64,000 nucleotides of DNA from Petrimonas sulfuriphila (GTDB lineage: Bacteria; Bacteroidota; Bacteroidia; Bacteroidales; Dysgonomonadaceae). Both the position numbers and the translations under genes were made by a program. Location: contig CP073276.1 in assembly GCA_038561985.1 (NCBI GenBank), forward strand, positions 620,001 through 684,000. The letters are read 5' to 3'. Positions 53,781 to 62,792 of the stretch are shown piece by piece. Numbering within the stretch: the first letter of the stretch is position 1; the number at the start of each line of letters is the position of its first letter. The notes under the pieces are model-generated. The model ran no database searches. It saw only the letters and a program-made list of their open reading frames with translations, and had not been told where the DNA came from.

Positions 53781-54740
53781 ATGAAAAAAAGAATATGTGT
53801 AATTGGGGGTGGCCGTTGGGGTCAAAATCACATACGCACCCTGGCCTCCCTCGGGCACCTGGGCGCCATTGTTGAGGCTGATGCCGAGAGGTTAACGTTG
53901 TTGCTTGAACAATACCCCGGCATAGAAGGATATAGCGGCATTGATGAGGCCATCAGGACGCATTACGACGGATACACGGTAGCACTTCCCGCCGAAATGC
54001 ATTATCCGGTGGGGGTGAAACTGCTTCAACGCGGTTTGAACGTGCTGATGGAGAAACCGATGACCCTCACCTCGGCAGAATCCGCCGAATTGGTCAGGCT
54101 GGCCGGGGAGAGTGGCGCCCGTCTCATGGTGGGACACGTTTTGCTGTTTCATCCGGCCTACCGGAAAATAAAAGAGATCATCGATAGCGGCAAGTTGGGA
54201 AAACTGTTCTACCTCTACTCCTGCCGCCTAAACCTCGGCACAGTGCGCACGGAAGAAAGCGTTTTCTCTTCTTTTGCCCCGCACGACATATCCATACTTG
54301 ACTATCTGACAGGTGATTCTGCTTGTAGTATCAAGGCTAAAGGCAGCAAATTTCTTCAAGACAAAGTGTATGACAGTACACTTACCTTATTGGAATATCC
54401 GCACAACGTGCACGCGCACATATTCGTCTCCTGGCTGCATCCTTACAAGCAGCAACTGTTGGTGGCGGTTGGGAGCAAAGGGATGATTGCGTTCGACGAT
54501 GCCACGCCAGAGAAGGAGATACATTTCTACAACAAACGGATCGACATGAAAAACGGCATTCCCGTGAAAGTGGAAGCGCCCGATGAAATCATCGCGTATG
54601 AAAAGAAACAACCGTTGACCGAGGAACTGGCCTATTTTGTGGAGCACCTCGACTCCACCATCGGCATCAACGACGGACAAGCCGGCTACGAAGTAGTCAA
54701 AGTATTGGAAACCGTGCAACAAATTATCGAAAAGCAATGA
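53781..54740 (+). CDS. wbpB: Gfo/Idh/MocA oxidoreductase (WbpB-like)
   Basis: A 319-aa NAD-dependent oxidoreductase: Rossmann fold ICVIGGGRWGQNHIRTLASLG, catalytic Lys in the EKPMTL motif, and HVLLFHPAYRKIKEII. In the known pathway WbpB oxidises the 3-hydroxyl of UDP-GlcNAc uronate and feeds the keto product to the aminotransferase. It starts 3 bp after the dehydrogenase stop and overlaps the acetyltransferase gene by ATGA. Confidence 0.85.
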   Translation: MKKRICVIGGGRWGQNHIRTLASLGHLGAIVEADAERLTLLLEQYPGIEGYSGIDEAIRTHYDGYTVALPAEMHYPVGVKLLQRGLNVLMEKPMTLTSAESAELVRLAGESGARLMVGHVLLFHPAYRKIKEIIDSGKLGKLFYLYSCRLNLGTVRTEESVFSSFAPHDISILDYLTGDSACSIKAKGSKFLQDKVYDSTLTLLEYPHNVHAHIFVSWLHPYKQQLLVAVGSKGMIAFDDATPEKEIHFYNKRIDMKNGIPVKVEAPDEIIAYEKKQPLTEELAYFVEHLDSTIGINDGQAGYEVVKVLETVQQIIEKQ

Positions 54741-55309
54741 GAACGCCCGACGATTATTTCGTGCACCCTAGCAGTTATGTCGATGAGGGTGCCACGGTGG
54801 GGAAAAACACCAAAATATGGCACTTCTCCCATATACAGAAGGGAGCTGTTATCGGGTCCGACTGTTCGCTGGGACAGAACGTGAACATTGCCAACAATGT
54901 GCGGGTAGGCAACGGCGTGCGGATCCAGAACAACGTCTCCGTTTACGAGGGGGTGGAGTTGGAGGATAACGTCTTCTGCGGCCCTTCCTGTGTTTTCACC
55001 AATGTGCTCACCCCGCGCGCGCACTATCCCGTCCACGGTGTTTATGCCAAAACATTGATTAAGGAAGGGGCTTCGTTAGGCGCCAACTCCACGGTTGTTT
55101 GCGGACATACGGTAGGACGTAGCGCCCTTGTGGCCGCGGGTGCGGTCGTTGTCAGCGACGTGCCCGATCATGCGCTGATGGCCGGTGTCCCCGCCCGCCG
55201 GATCGGCTGGGTGTGTGAATGTGGACAACGTTTGCCGGATGACCTGATATGCGGGAAGTGTGGAAAAACGTATCAAGCGACAGAGAGCGGATTAATTGAA
55301 ATGGAATAA
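54737..55309 (+). CDS. wbpD: UDP-2-acetamido-3-amino-uronate N-acetyltransferase (WbpD-like)
   Basis: A 190-aa left-handed beta-helix acyltransferase with hexapeptide repeats (IGSDCSLGQNVNIANNVRVGNGVRI and ASLGANSTVVCGHTVGRSALVAAGAVV) that adds the 3-N-acetyl group. The C-terminus carries a four-Cys element, CECG...CGKC, likely a small zinc ribbon known from WbpD/WlbB relatives. Overlaps its neighbour upstream by 4 bp; the aminotransferase starts 1 bp after it. Confidence 0.88.
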   Translation: MRTPDDYFVHPSSYVDEGATVGKNTKIWHFSHIQKGAVIGSDCSLGQNVNIANNVRVGNGVRIQNNVSVYEGVELEDNVFCGPSCVFTNVLTPRAHYPVHGVYAKTLIKEGASLGANSTVVCGHTVGRSALVAAGAVVVSDVPDHALMAGVPARRIGWVCECGQRLPDDLICGKCGKTYQATESGLIEME

Positions 55310-55310
55310 A

Positions 55311-56435
55311 ATGCAATTCAGAGATTTAGTAAAGCAGTATCAAGTACTGAAGCCCGAGCTGGACAAAGCGATGATAAGCACCGTTGCGTCGGGTGGCTAC
55401 ATCATGGGAAAACCCGTAAAAGAACTTGAAGCCTCGTTAGCGGAATATGTTGGCGTAAAGCATTGCGTCACTTGCGGCAACGGCACTGACGCCCTCACCC
55501 TGGGCCTCAAGGCATGGGATGTGGGCAAGGGCGACGCCGTGTTTGTGCCGGATTTCACCTTTTTTGCCTCGGCGGAAGTTATCTCCCTCGAAGGGGCGAC
55601 GCCCGTTTTTGTGGATGTGGATGCCGGAACCTTTAATATGGACGCGGCCGATTTGGAGAGGGCCGTCGAGAAGACCGCCGGGGAGGGCATGCTCACTCCG
55701 AAAGCGATTATCACGGTCGATCTGTTTGGGTTGCCTGCCGACTATGCCGCCATCCGGAAGATTGCCGGCAAATACGGCTTGCTTATTCTCGAAGACGGGG
55801 CCCAAGGCTTTGGGGGAGCAATCGGTGGCAAGCGCGCATGCAGCTTCGGCGATATTTCCACCACCTCGTTCTTCCCCGCCAAGCCGTTGGGATGTTACGG
55901 CGACGGCGGCGCTGTTTTCACCGACAATGACGAGTGGGCGGCCAAGATGGATTCGCTCCGTGTACACGGCAAAGGATCTTACAAATACGACAACGTGCGC
56001 ATCGGCATGAATTCGCGTCTCGACACCCTTCAGGCAGCCATCCTGCAAGTCAAGTTTAAAGCTTTCCGCGAACATGAATTAACCGACATCAACCGGGCGG
56101 CCAGCCTCTATACGGCGAACCTTCGGGGAATCGTCCATACTCCCGTTATTCCCGAGGGATACTATTCCAGTTGGGCGCAATACACCATACGGCTCAACAG
56201 TAAGGAAGAACGCGACGCGCTTCAACTCCGGTTAAAGGAAAACGGCGTTCCCTCCATGATTTACTATCCCACACCCATGCATAGACAAACGGCATACAAG
56301 AGCCTCAACCTGCCTGCCGGAAGCTGCCCCGTGGCTGTGAGACTGTGCGATACCGTACTCTCATTACCCCTGCACCCGTATATCTCCGAAGAAGATATCG
56401 AAAAAGTATGTCATCTTATAAGCACCAAGGGATGA
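55311..56435 (+). CDS. wbpE: DegT/DnrJ/EryC1-type sugar aminotransferase (WbpE-like)
   Basis: 374 aa from the ATG at 55311, one base after the WbpD stop; a TTG at 55296 is less likely. PLP fold type I: TCGNGTDALTLGLKA, EDGAQGFGGAIGGKRA, and the Schiff-base Lys191 in SFFPAKPLGCYGDGGA. It transfers an amino group from glutamate to the 3-keto sugar, giving the 3-amino sugar for acetylation by WbpD. The order A-B-D-E resembles the Pseudomonas O-antigen locus. A WbpI-like C2 epimerase is not in the window. Confidence 0.88.
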   Translation: MQFRDLVKQYQVLKPELDKAMISTVASGGYIMGKPVKELEASLAEYVGVKHCVTCGNGTDALTLGLKAWDVGKGDAVFVPDFTFFASAEVISLEGATPVFVDVDAGTFNMDAADLERAVEKTAGEGMLTPKAIITVDLFGLPADYAAIRKIAGKYGLLILEDGAQGFGGAIGGKRACSFGDISTTSFFPAKPLGCYGDGGAVFTDNDEWAAKMDSLRVHGKGSYKYDNVRIGMNSRLDTLQAAILQVKFKAFREHELTDINRAASLYTANLRGIVHTPVIPEGYYSSWAQYTIRLNSKEERDALQLRLKENGVPSMIYYPTPMHRQTAYKSLNLPAGSCPVAVRLCDTVLSLPLHPYISEEDIEKVCHLISTKG

Positions 56436-57946
56436 AATCTTTTTCACGCAGGGAGGTTGTCATCGCGCTGTGTGATTTTCTCATCGCCCTGTTCGCGTTT
56501 TGGTTTGCCCGCTATTTCGGCGATTTGCCCCGGTGGTACTGGCTGGTGCTGTCCGCTTTTCTCTGGGTAATTTTCGGGATAATCACCCGGAAACTGCAAT
56601 TCGATTCGTATAAGCGGATACGCTATGCGTTGTCGGGAATATTCCTGCAAGGCGTCCTGTCGGGGTTGTTCCTCTTTTTGCTTTACCGGAGATGCGTGCC
56701 CGGCTACGAGTTCGACCACTCCATCCTGCTTGCCACGGGAATCATTGTGCTTCTGGAATGGGGGCTCTACGGTCTTCTCCGCAAGCTGGTCTATCGGAAA
56801 ATCCCTTATTTTTATGAGGAACCTCCTTTAAACGATGTTACCGAGATAGGGCTTAAGTCGGGAGACGGTTTGCAGAATACCGTTTGGGATAAAGATATTG
56901 ACTGTTTATTTACCCTTGCCCGTAAAGTGTCAGCGGATGGTGAAGACATCGTTCGCCGGCTAAAAGAGAACAAGAATGCTTTCTCTGAAAATACACTCTT
57001 GATTGACACCTCCGATCCGGAAAATATACTCGCCCACAAAATAAGATCACCGCGTCTGGTTGTTCATTTGCGCTCACTGAACAGGATCAGGCATATCAAC
57101 ACGCTTTTTTCCTACACCAACTACTGTCTGCCCGAGGGAGGCTTTATCGCCTGCCATTGCGTGACGGCCGCGTTGCGTCGTGAAAAAGTCTTGCGTCAGA
57201 GCCCCCCGGTTATCAACCACCTGCTTTACGCGTTGGATTATTGTTGGCACCGTCTCTCTCCCAAGCTGTCGCTTACCCGGGGGTTTTACTTTTGGACGAC
57301 GGGCGGCAAACTGCGGGCACTCACCCGTGTGGAGGTATTGGGAAGGCTCTATCGGGCGGGATTCGATGTGCTATACGAAGAAGTAAGCAACGGGCGGTTT
57401 TACGCGATCGCCTCCAAGATAAAAGCCCCCATCCGTGACGACAAACCCTCCACCGGGCCGTTGATCCGGCTTCGCCGGCACGGCAAGGGGGGAGAGATTA
57501 TCGGTGTTTACAAGTTCCGCACCATGCACGCCTACTCCGAGTATCTGCAATCCTACATCTATCGGCAAGAAGGATTGTCCGCCGGGGGAAAGATTGCCTA
57601 TGACTATCGGGTGACTCCCGCGGGGCGTTTCCTGCGCAAGACGTGGTTGGACGAGTTGCCCATGCTTATCAACTGGGTCAAGGGCGACCTGAAGCTGGTG
57701 GGGGTGCGTCCGCTCAGCAGCCATTATTTCCATCTTTACGACAAGGAGTTGCAGGAGTTGCGCATAAAGACGAAACCGGGGCTATTGCCACCCTTTTATG
57801 CCGATATGCCGAAAACATTGGAGGAGATTCAGGAAAGCGAACGGAGATACTTAACGGCATATTTAAAAAATCCGCTTAGCACCGATTGGCAATATTTCTG
57901 GAAAGCGGTCCGCAACATAGTCCTCAAAGGGAAACGGAGCGGGTAG
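56432..57946 (+). CDS. initiating sugar transferase (polyprenyl-phosphate glycosylphosphotransferase-like) with extra central domain
   Basis: 504 aa from the ATG at 56432 (ATGA overlap with wbpE); longer starts at 56408 and 56345 are inside wbpE. Four N-terminal hydrophobic helices (about 10-110). The C-terminal bacterial sugar-transferase domain (about 365-490) has YKFRTM, a DYRVTPAGRFLRKTWLDELPMLIN stretch and LVGVRPLS, which are the catalytic and binding motifs. The amphipathic membrane helix that normally starts this domain is not obvious. A central region (about 160-350) with YTNYCLPEGGFIACHCVT and GRLYRAGFDVLYEEV looks like part of a methyltransferase-like fold. It should start the repeat unit on undecaprenyl phosphate. 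Confidence 0.75.
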   Translation: MKSFSRREVVIALCDFLIALFAFWFARYFGDLPRWYWLVLSAFLWVIFGIITRKLQFDSYKRIRYALSGIFLQGVLSGLFLFLLYRRCVPGYEFDHSILLATGIIVLLEWGLYGLLRKLVYRKIPYFYEEPPLNDVTEIGLKSGDGLQNTVWDKDIDCLFTLARKVSADGEDIVRRLKENKNAFSENTLLIDTSDPENILAHKIRSPRLVVHLRSLNRIRHINTLFSYTNYCLPEGGFIACHCVTAALRREKVLRQSPPVINHLLYALDYCWHRLSPKLSLTRGFYFWTTGGKLRALTRVEVLGRLYRAGFDVLYEEVSNGRFYAIASKIKAPIRDDKPSTGPLIRLRRHGKGGEIIGVYKFRTMHAYSEYLQSYIYRQEGLSAGGKIAYDYRVTPAGRFLRKTWLDELPMLINWVKGDLKLVGVRPLSSHYFHLYDKELQELRIKTKPGLLPPFYADMPKTLEEIQESERRYLTAYLKNPLSTDWQYFWKAVRNIVLKGKRSG

Positions 57947-57962
57947 GAGATAAATTTTATGA

Positions 57963-59285
57963 ATGAAAAAGCAGAGAATCAAATCAACAGTCAAGGAAAG
58001 ATTAGCCTCTCTCTTCAGCAGTAATGAAGAGAAGCAGCTCTTCTTTAATATGGCTAAACTCACCACAGGTGAGGGTATTGGGCGGCTGATCGGAATTCTT
58101 ACCACACCCATCATCACACGCATCTACTCTCCTTCAGAGATGGGTGTGATGGCCGTTTTTATTTCTTTAATTGCTATTGTAGCTCCTTTTGGCACATTCA
58201 GATATTCTTTGGCAATTCCTTTACCCAAACATGACAACAGTGCTATAAATATAGTGTGTGCTGCCCTTTGCTTCTTATCCCTTACGTCTGTTTTGCTTAT
58301 TGTAACACTACTGATTGGTGGAAAACAGATATTGATGTTGTTGTCCATGGAAAGTATCATATCTTATATATGGCTTATTCCTATTGCCTTTTTGGGGCAT
58401 GGAATTTTTGAATTACTTTCGCAATGGGGTGTGAGAAAAAAAGCATTCACGGCGCTCACTAAAACTTCTGTCAAGCAGAAGATAATAGGAGTCATTGCTA
58501 AAATTGGATTGGGACTTGTAGGAATAAAGCCCTTAGGACTTATTGTAGGAGATCTCCTAAATGAAATGGGCGGTATCACTTCTTTACTAAGAACCTTCAG
58601 AAAAGATATTCTTCTCAATAAGAGGTTTATCTCTCGTTTAAAGATCCGATATGTTTTGAGACGCTATTCTAGTTTTCCCAAGTACAGAATTCCCTCCCAA
58701 CTATTATTGCTACTTGCGGGTAATATTCCTATATTCTTTTTTGCATGGAAATTTGATAGTGCCGCCACAGGGCAAATTGCGTTAGCCCGAACCATGCTCT
58801 CCATACCGGTTACATTCATCGGTTATTCTGTGGGGAAAGTCTTTTTTGCAGAGATCGCGGCAATGGGAAGTCACAGTGGGCAAGCAATATATTTGTTGAC
58901 GCGCAACGTAATAAAAAACTTGACAAAATTAAGTCTCGTCCCTTTTTCCATTATTATACTTCTGGGACCTTTTATATTTAGGACCTTTTTTGGAGTAGAA
59001 TGGAATCAAGCAGGAGTTTATGCCCGCATTATGGCATTTTACCTGCTCGTACAGTTTGTTTACAGCCCAATAAGTGATGGAATTTTTAACGTTTTTGAGA
59101 GACAATCCTTTGTCTTCCTTCTCGAATTGTCACGTTTTTTCATTATTCTAATGACATTTCTCCTGGCAAATTGGTTAAACTGGGATGCTCTACATACAGT
59201 TTCAGCTTATAGTGCGGGATTGTTTGTTCAATACTCCATTTCATTATTTGTTGTTATTAACATAATTAAAAAATCCAAAAAATGA
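57963..59285 (+). CDS. oligosaccharide flippase (Wzx-like)
   Basis: A 440-aa MATE/MOP-type protein with about 12 helices and the Wzx-like start FFNMAKLTTGEGIGRLIGILTTPIITRIYSP. It moves lipid-linked repeat units across the inner membrane. Base composition drops sharply here compared with the GC-rich genes before 57946, suggesting a different origin for the distal half of the locus. Ends with an ATGA overlap into the glycosyltransferase gene. Confidence 0.85.
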   Translation: MKKQRIKSTVKERLASLFSSNEEKQLFFNMAKLTTGEGIGRLIGILTTPIITRIYSPSEMGVMAVFISLIAIVAPFGTFRYSLAIPLPKHDNSAINIVCAALCFLSLTSVLLIVTLLIGGKQILMLLSMESIISYIWLIPIAFLGHGIFELLSQWGVRKKAFTALTKTSVKQKIIGVIAKIGLGLVGIKPLGLIVGDLLNEMGGITSLLRTFRKDILLNKRFISRLKIRYVLRRYSSFPKYRIPSQLLLLLAGNIPIFFFAWKFDSAATGQIALARTMLSIPVTFIGYSVGKVFFAEIAAMGSHSGQAIYLLTRNVIKNLTKLSLVPFSIIILLGPFIFRTFFGVEWNQAGVYARIMAFYLLVQFVYSPISDGIFNVFERQSFVFLLELSRFFIILMTFLLANWLNWDALHTVSAYSAGLFVQYSISLFVVINIIKKSKK

Positions 59286-60445
59286 ACATACTTAATCTCT
59301 CAACGCTACCCTTGTGGGATATAGATAAAGGGAAAGGACGCGTTTCCACATATCTTCCCATTAAGGGCTTTGTAGATAAAGGACATACCATAACTTATAT
59401 CACCAATAACTCCGCCCAAAAAGAAGGGGATTTTGAAGGTATCCATACAAAACAAATAACTACTCCATTAGCAGGGAAAAGGCCAATCATTTTGTTACTG
59501 ATGTATCCGGTTACCGTGCTTTGTTTCCTTATTGCGGGAATAAAACAAGGACGTAAAATCAAGCCCGATGTGGTTTACTCGCATACCACCTACACAGCCC
59601 TGCCTGCTTTGATAATTGCTAAACTATTTGGAGCAAAATATGTATTAAGGCTTTATGGTAATTCTTATAAAAAAAATAGACTTAAGCCGGGTAATTTTTT
59701 CACAATACTTTCATTTTGGCTGAAAGCGGATTTATATATTCTCACCGATGATGGTACATCTGCTGATAGAATTGCCCTTTCTTTTGGTGTGGCAAAAGAA
59801 AAAATCCACTTCTTAAAAAATGGAATTAATAAAAAGTGGAGTAACTATTTCCCCGATGATGAATTAAAGAAGTGTTTTGCACCCAATGGAGAAGCCGTAC
59901 TATTATCCGTTTCGAGATTGGCAGATTCGAAACAGGTAGATTGGATAATAAAGGCGATGCCCGATATCTTACAGCTAAACAGCAAAGTAAAACTGGTTAT
60001 TGTTGGTGATGGACCGGATAAAAAAAAATTACATGATTTAACAAAAGAGTTAAATATGGAACATGCCGTAATATTTGTTGGGGCAGTCGAACAAAAAAGA
60101 ATATACTCTTATATGAATATTGGTGATATTTTTATTAGTATGAATGCTTTAAGCAGCCTGAGTAATCCTGTATTTGAAGCCATGATATGTGGTGTACCTG
60201 TAGTGGCTCTCAATCGAGGCACAACCTCACAACTCATAAAAAATGGAGTAAATGGAGTTCTTGTGGAAGATAATGAAATAGCGGAGCTACCTGTTATCAT
60301 TGCTAATCTTCTTAAAAACGAGGGAGAGCGGATAGAAATAGGTAGAAATGGGCAAAAAACCATTATGGATGATTTTTTTACTTGGGAAGAGCGTGTTAAA
60401 TATGAGGTTGAATTAATTGAAAATTTGGTTGGTAATCCTGCTTAA
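59282..60445 (+). CDS. GT4-family glycosyltransferase
   Basis: A 387-aa GT-B enzyme. The C-terminal nucleotide-sugar domain is clear: LLSVSRLADSKQVDWIIKAM, VIVGDGPDKKKL and the Glu motif NPVFEAMICGVPVVALN. Substrate unknown; adds a sugar to the growing repeat unit at the cytoplasmic face. AT-rich like its neighbours. Confidence 0.87.
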   Translation: MNILNLSTLPLWDIDKGKGRVSTYLPIKGFVDKGHTITYITNNSAQKEGDFEGIHTKQITTPLAGKRPIILLLMYPVTVLCFLIAGIKQGRKIKPDVVYSHTTYTALPALIIAKLFGAKYVLRLYGNSYKKNRLKPGNFFTILSFWLKADLYILTDDGTSADRIALSFGVAKEKIHFLKNGINKKWSNYFPDDELKKCFAPNGEAVLLSVSRLADSKQVDWIIKAMPDILQLNSKVKLVIVGDGPDKKKLHDLTKELNMEHAVIFVGAVEQKRIYSYMNIGDIFISMNALSSLSNPVFEAMICGVPVVALNRGTTSQLIKNGVNGVLVEDNEIAELPVIIANLLKNEGERIEIGRNGQKTIMDDFFTWEERVKYEVELIENLVGNPA

Positions 60446-60513
60446 ATTAACTAGTGATTTTTGCATTTCTAAACACAATATAGAGCAATTTTATAACGAT
60501 TGGATAATTATTT

Positions 60514-61788
60514 ATGCGAATTGAAAAGATTTGTGCATTAAACTTGACTTTGGTAATCTTTATGCTAATGAATCCATACGTCAGATGGATAATACCTGCC
60601 GGAATTGAGAATATTATTTTATTCGCCACCACTACCTTTTGCACCTTTATGTTATCTAATCATGTCAAAATAGTTCCTTTTAGAGAAAAAAACAAAGTTT
60701 TTATAGCCATAGCTCTACTCATATACATTATTTATTTTATTCTTTCTCCTATTCACGGGATAAGAATAGGGCCTCTTATCTGGGTTCTCTGTTTTTTGAT
60801 AATATTGTCCTATAAAGACTTTATTGTATTCAAATCTTATCTTTATTTAAAAAAACTATTTGTCTGGATTTCTATATTTGCATTGATTTTTTGGGTATTA
60901 AATGCCATTAAATTTCCACTACCATACTATACATATACACCTGATTTTAGGTATTCCTCTTTGGATAATTATCATATCTATGGTTTGGCAATCAGTTTGT
61001 ATAGAGGATCTTCGACAGTTGGCGCACTTGGGTTAGAGCGTATAGTCGGTGTATTTGCAGAACCCGGACATTTTGGTATCTACATCGGATTAATTTTAGC
61101 AATAGAAAGATTTAATTTATCTAAAAAGGACAACCTCCTTCTATTGATTACGGGTGTTCTAACTTTTTCTACAGCTTTCTACGGAATTTTGGGCTTAGGG
61201 TTCTTATACAATTTTTTATCGGATAAATTCTTCCTAAAAAAAATGCGAAAACCATTCATTGCCATTCTTTTGCTATTGGGTCTAGTTTTTTTATTTAAAG
61301 GCAATGCGCTTCGGGAAGTTACCTATGGTAGGGTCATAAAAAACAATAGTGGAAATAAAACAGGAATAATAGAACTCGTGGAGCAAAGATCAAATGAATC
61401 CAACAAAGAGTTATTTAGCTCATTTGTCAAGAGCCCTAATGTTCTGTTTGGAATGGGATATTTTATTGATCATACCAAATTTCAAACAACAAATTGGAGA
61501 GGAATTTTTTTTAGATTTGGAATTTTGGGTTTTACCATAATCATTCTGGTTATTATTTCAATTGTAAAAGAGGCCCATAAATTTAAATATGGCTTATTGC
61601 TTTTATCAATAGCAATATTAATACTTTCTCATCGTTCATATCTCTACTATAATCCCGGAATATTTATGTTGTTATACATGGCTACAGTTGCAAATAGGAT
61701 AAGGATTAAATTTATGAAAAATAGAATGGAGCAATATCAGATACTTAGAAGAGGAAATTATATCACAAATCCACGAAAAACATTATGA
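60514..61788 (+). CDS. O-antigen/capsule polymerase-like membrane protein (Wzy candidate)
   Basis: A 424-aa protein with about ten hydrophobic helices and a central loop (about 130-195, containing VFAEPGHFG) and a second loop near residues 270-320. Wzy proteins are recognised by topology rather than sequence, and this one sits between glycosyltransferase genes in a locus that also has a flippase, which supports the call. Strongly AT-rich. ATGA overlap with the following gene. Confidence 0.72.
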   Translation: MRIEKICALNLTLVIFMLMNPYVRWIIPAGIENIILFATTTFCTFMLSNHVKIVPFREKNKVFIAIALLIYIIYFILSPIHGIRIGPLIWVLCFLIILSYKDFIVFKSYLYLKKLFVWISIFALIFWVLNAIKFPLPYYTYTPDFRYSSLDNYHIYGLAISLYRGSSTVGALGLERIVGVFAEPGHFGIYIGLILAIERFNLSKKDNLLLLITGVLTFSTAFYGILGLGFLYNFLSDKFFLKKMRKPFIAILLLLGLVFLFKGNALREVTYGRVIKNNSGNKTGIIELVEQRSNESNKELFSSFVKSPNVLFGMGYFIDHTKFQTTNWRGIFFRFGILGFTIIILVIISIVKEAHKFKYGLLLLSIAILILSHRSYLYYNPGIFMLLYMATVANRIRIKFMKNRMEQYQILRRGNYITNPRKTL

Positions 61789-62735
61789 AAGTATTGATAG
61801 TAGCAAGTTATAATAGTGGCAAGTTCTCTCCATTTGTGTTGGAACAAGCAAATGCCCTAAAAAATCAAGCCATAGAGATTGATTTTTTAGGAATAGAAGG
61901 AAGAGGAACGATCGGATATTTGCGTTGCAGACGAGGGTTGTTGAAAAAAATCAATGAGTACAAACCGGATATCATACATGCTCACTATGGTTTGTCCGGA
62001 CTATTAGCCAACTTACAACGAAAAGTTCCGGTAGTAACAACCTATCATGGAAGCGATATCCATTCGGGAGGTCTATTGCTTACGCTGTCCCAATTCTCTA
62101 TGAGGCTGTCGAGATACAACATTTTTGTAAGCGATAAGTTGTTGAAATTGGCAAACTATCATAGGAGGAATGCCATGGTTCAACCATGTGGAGTGGACTT
62201 CGACAAATTCAATGTACTTTCCAGAGAGGAGGCGCGTAAACTACTGGGATGGGGTGCAAACGGGAAATACGTGTTGTTTGCCGGTGATTTCGATAATACG
62301 ATTAAAAATCCTGAATTGGCTCGGCAGGCTTGTAATCTATTGCTGGAATGTGAGCTTATTGAGTTAAAAGGATATAACCGGAAAGAAGTCAACCTGCTTA
62401 TGAACGCTTCCAATTGCTTACTGATGACTTCGCATCACGAAGCATCGCCCATGGTAATCAAAGAGGCGATGTTATGCGGAACGCCCGTGGTTAGTGTGGA
62501 TGTTGGAGATGTGGCCGACGTGGTTAAAGGAACGGAAGGCTGTTTTATTGCGGAACGAAATGCAACCGAAATTGCATCAAAACTATCGGAAGCAATCAGT
62601 TTTTCAAAACAGAAAGAAAAAACTAATGGACGTGAACGAATTACAGAATTGGGATTAGACAATAAACAGGTAGCTAAAAGAATTGTGGAAATATACGAAT
62701 TTGTTGAAAGCAAAAATGGTAGGGATAAAAGATAA
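61785..62735 (+). CDS. GT4-family glycosyltransferase (2)
   Basis: A 316-aa GT-B enzyme, shorter than usual (typical 350-400). N-terminal domain with DIIHAHYGLSGLLA and VVTTYHGSDIHSG; donor domain with YVLFAGDF, LMTSHHEASPMVIKEAMLCGTPVVSVDVG. Acceptor and sugar unknown. Confidence 0.87.
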   Translation: MKVLIVASYNSGKFSPFVLEQANALKNQAIEIDFLGIEGRGTIGYLRCRRGLLKKINEYKPDIIHAHYGLSGLLANLQRKVPVVTTYHGSDIHSGGLLLTLSQFSMRLSRYNIFVSDKLLKLANYHRRNAMVQPCGVDFDKFNVLSREEARKLLGWGANGKYVLFAGDFDNTIKNPELARQACNLLLECELIELKGYNRKEVNLLMNASNCLLMTSHHEASPMVIKEAMLCGTPVVSVDVGDVADVVKGTEGCFIAERNATEIASKLSEAISFSKQKEKTNGRERITELGLDNKQVAKRIVEIYEFVESKNGRDKR

Positions 62736-62792
62736 TAGGCAATCTAAGAGAATGCTTTCTTTGTACAAAAAAGATTAGTTGAATATAATTGA

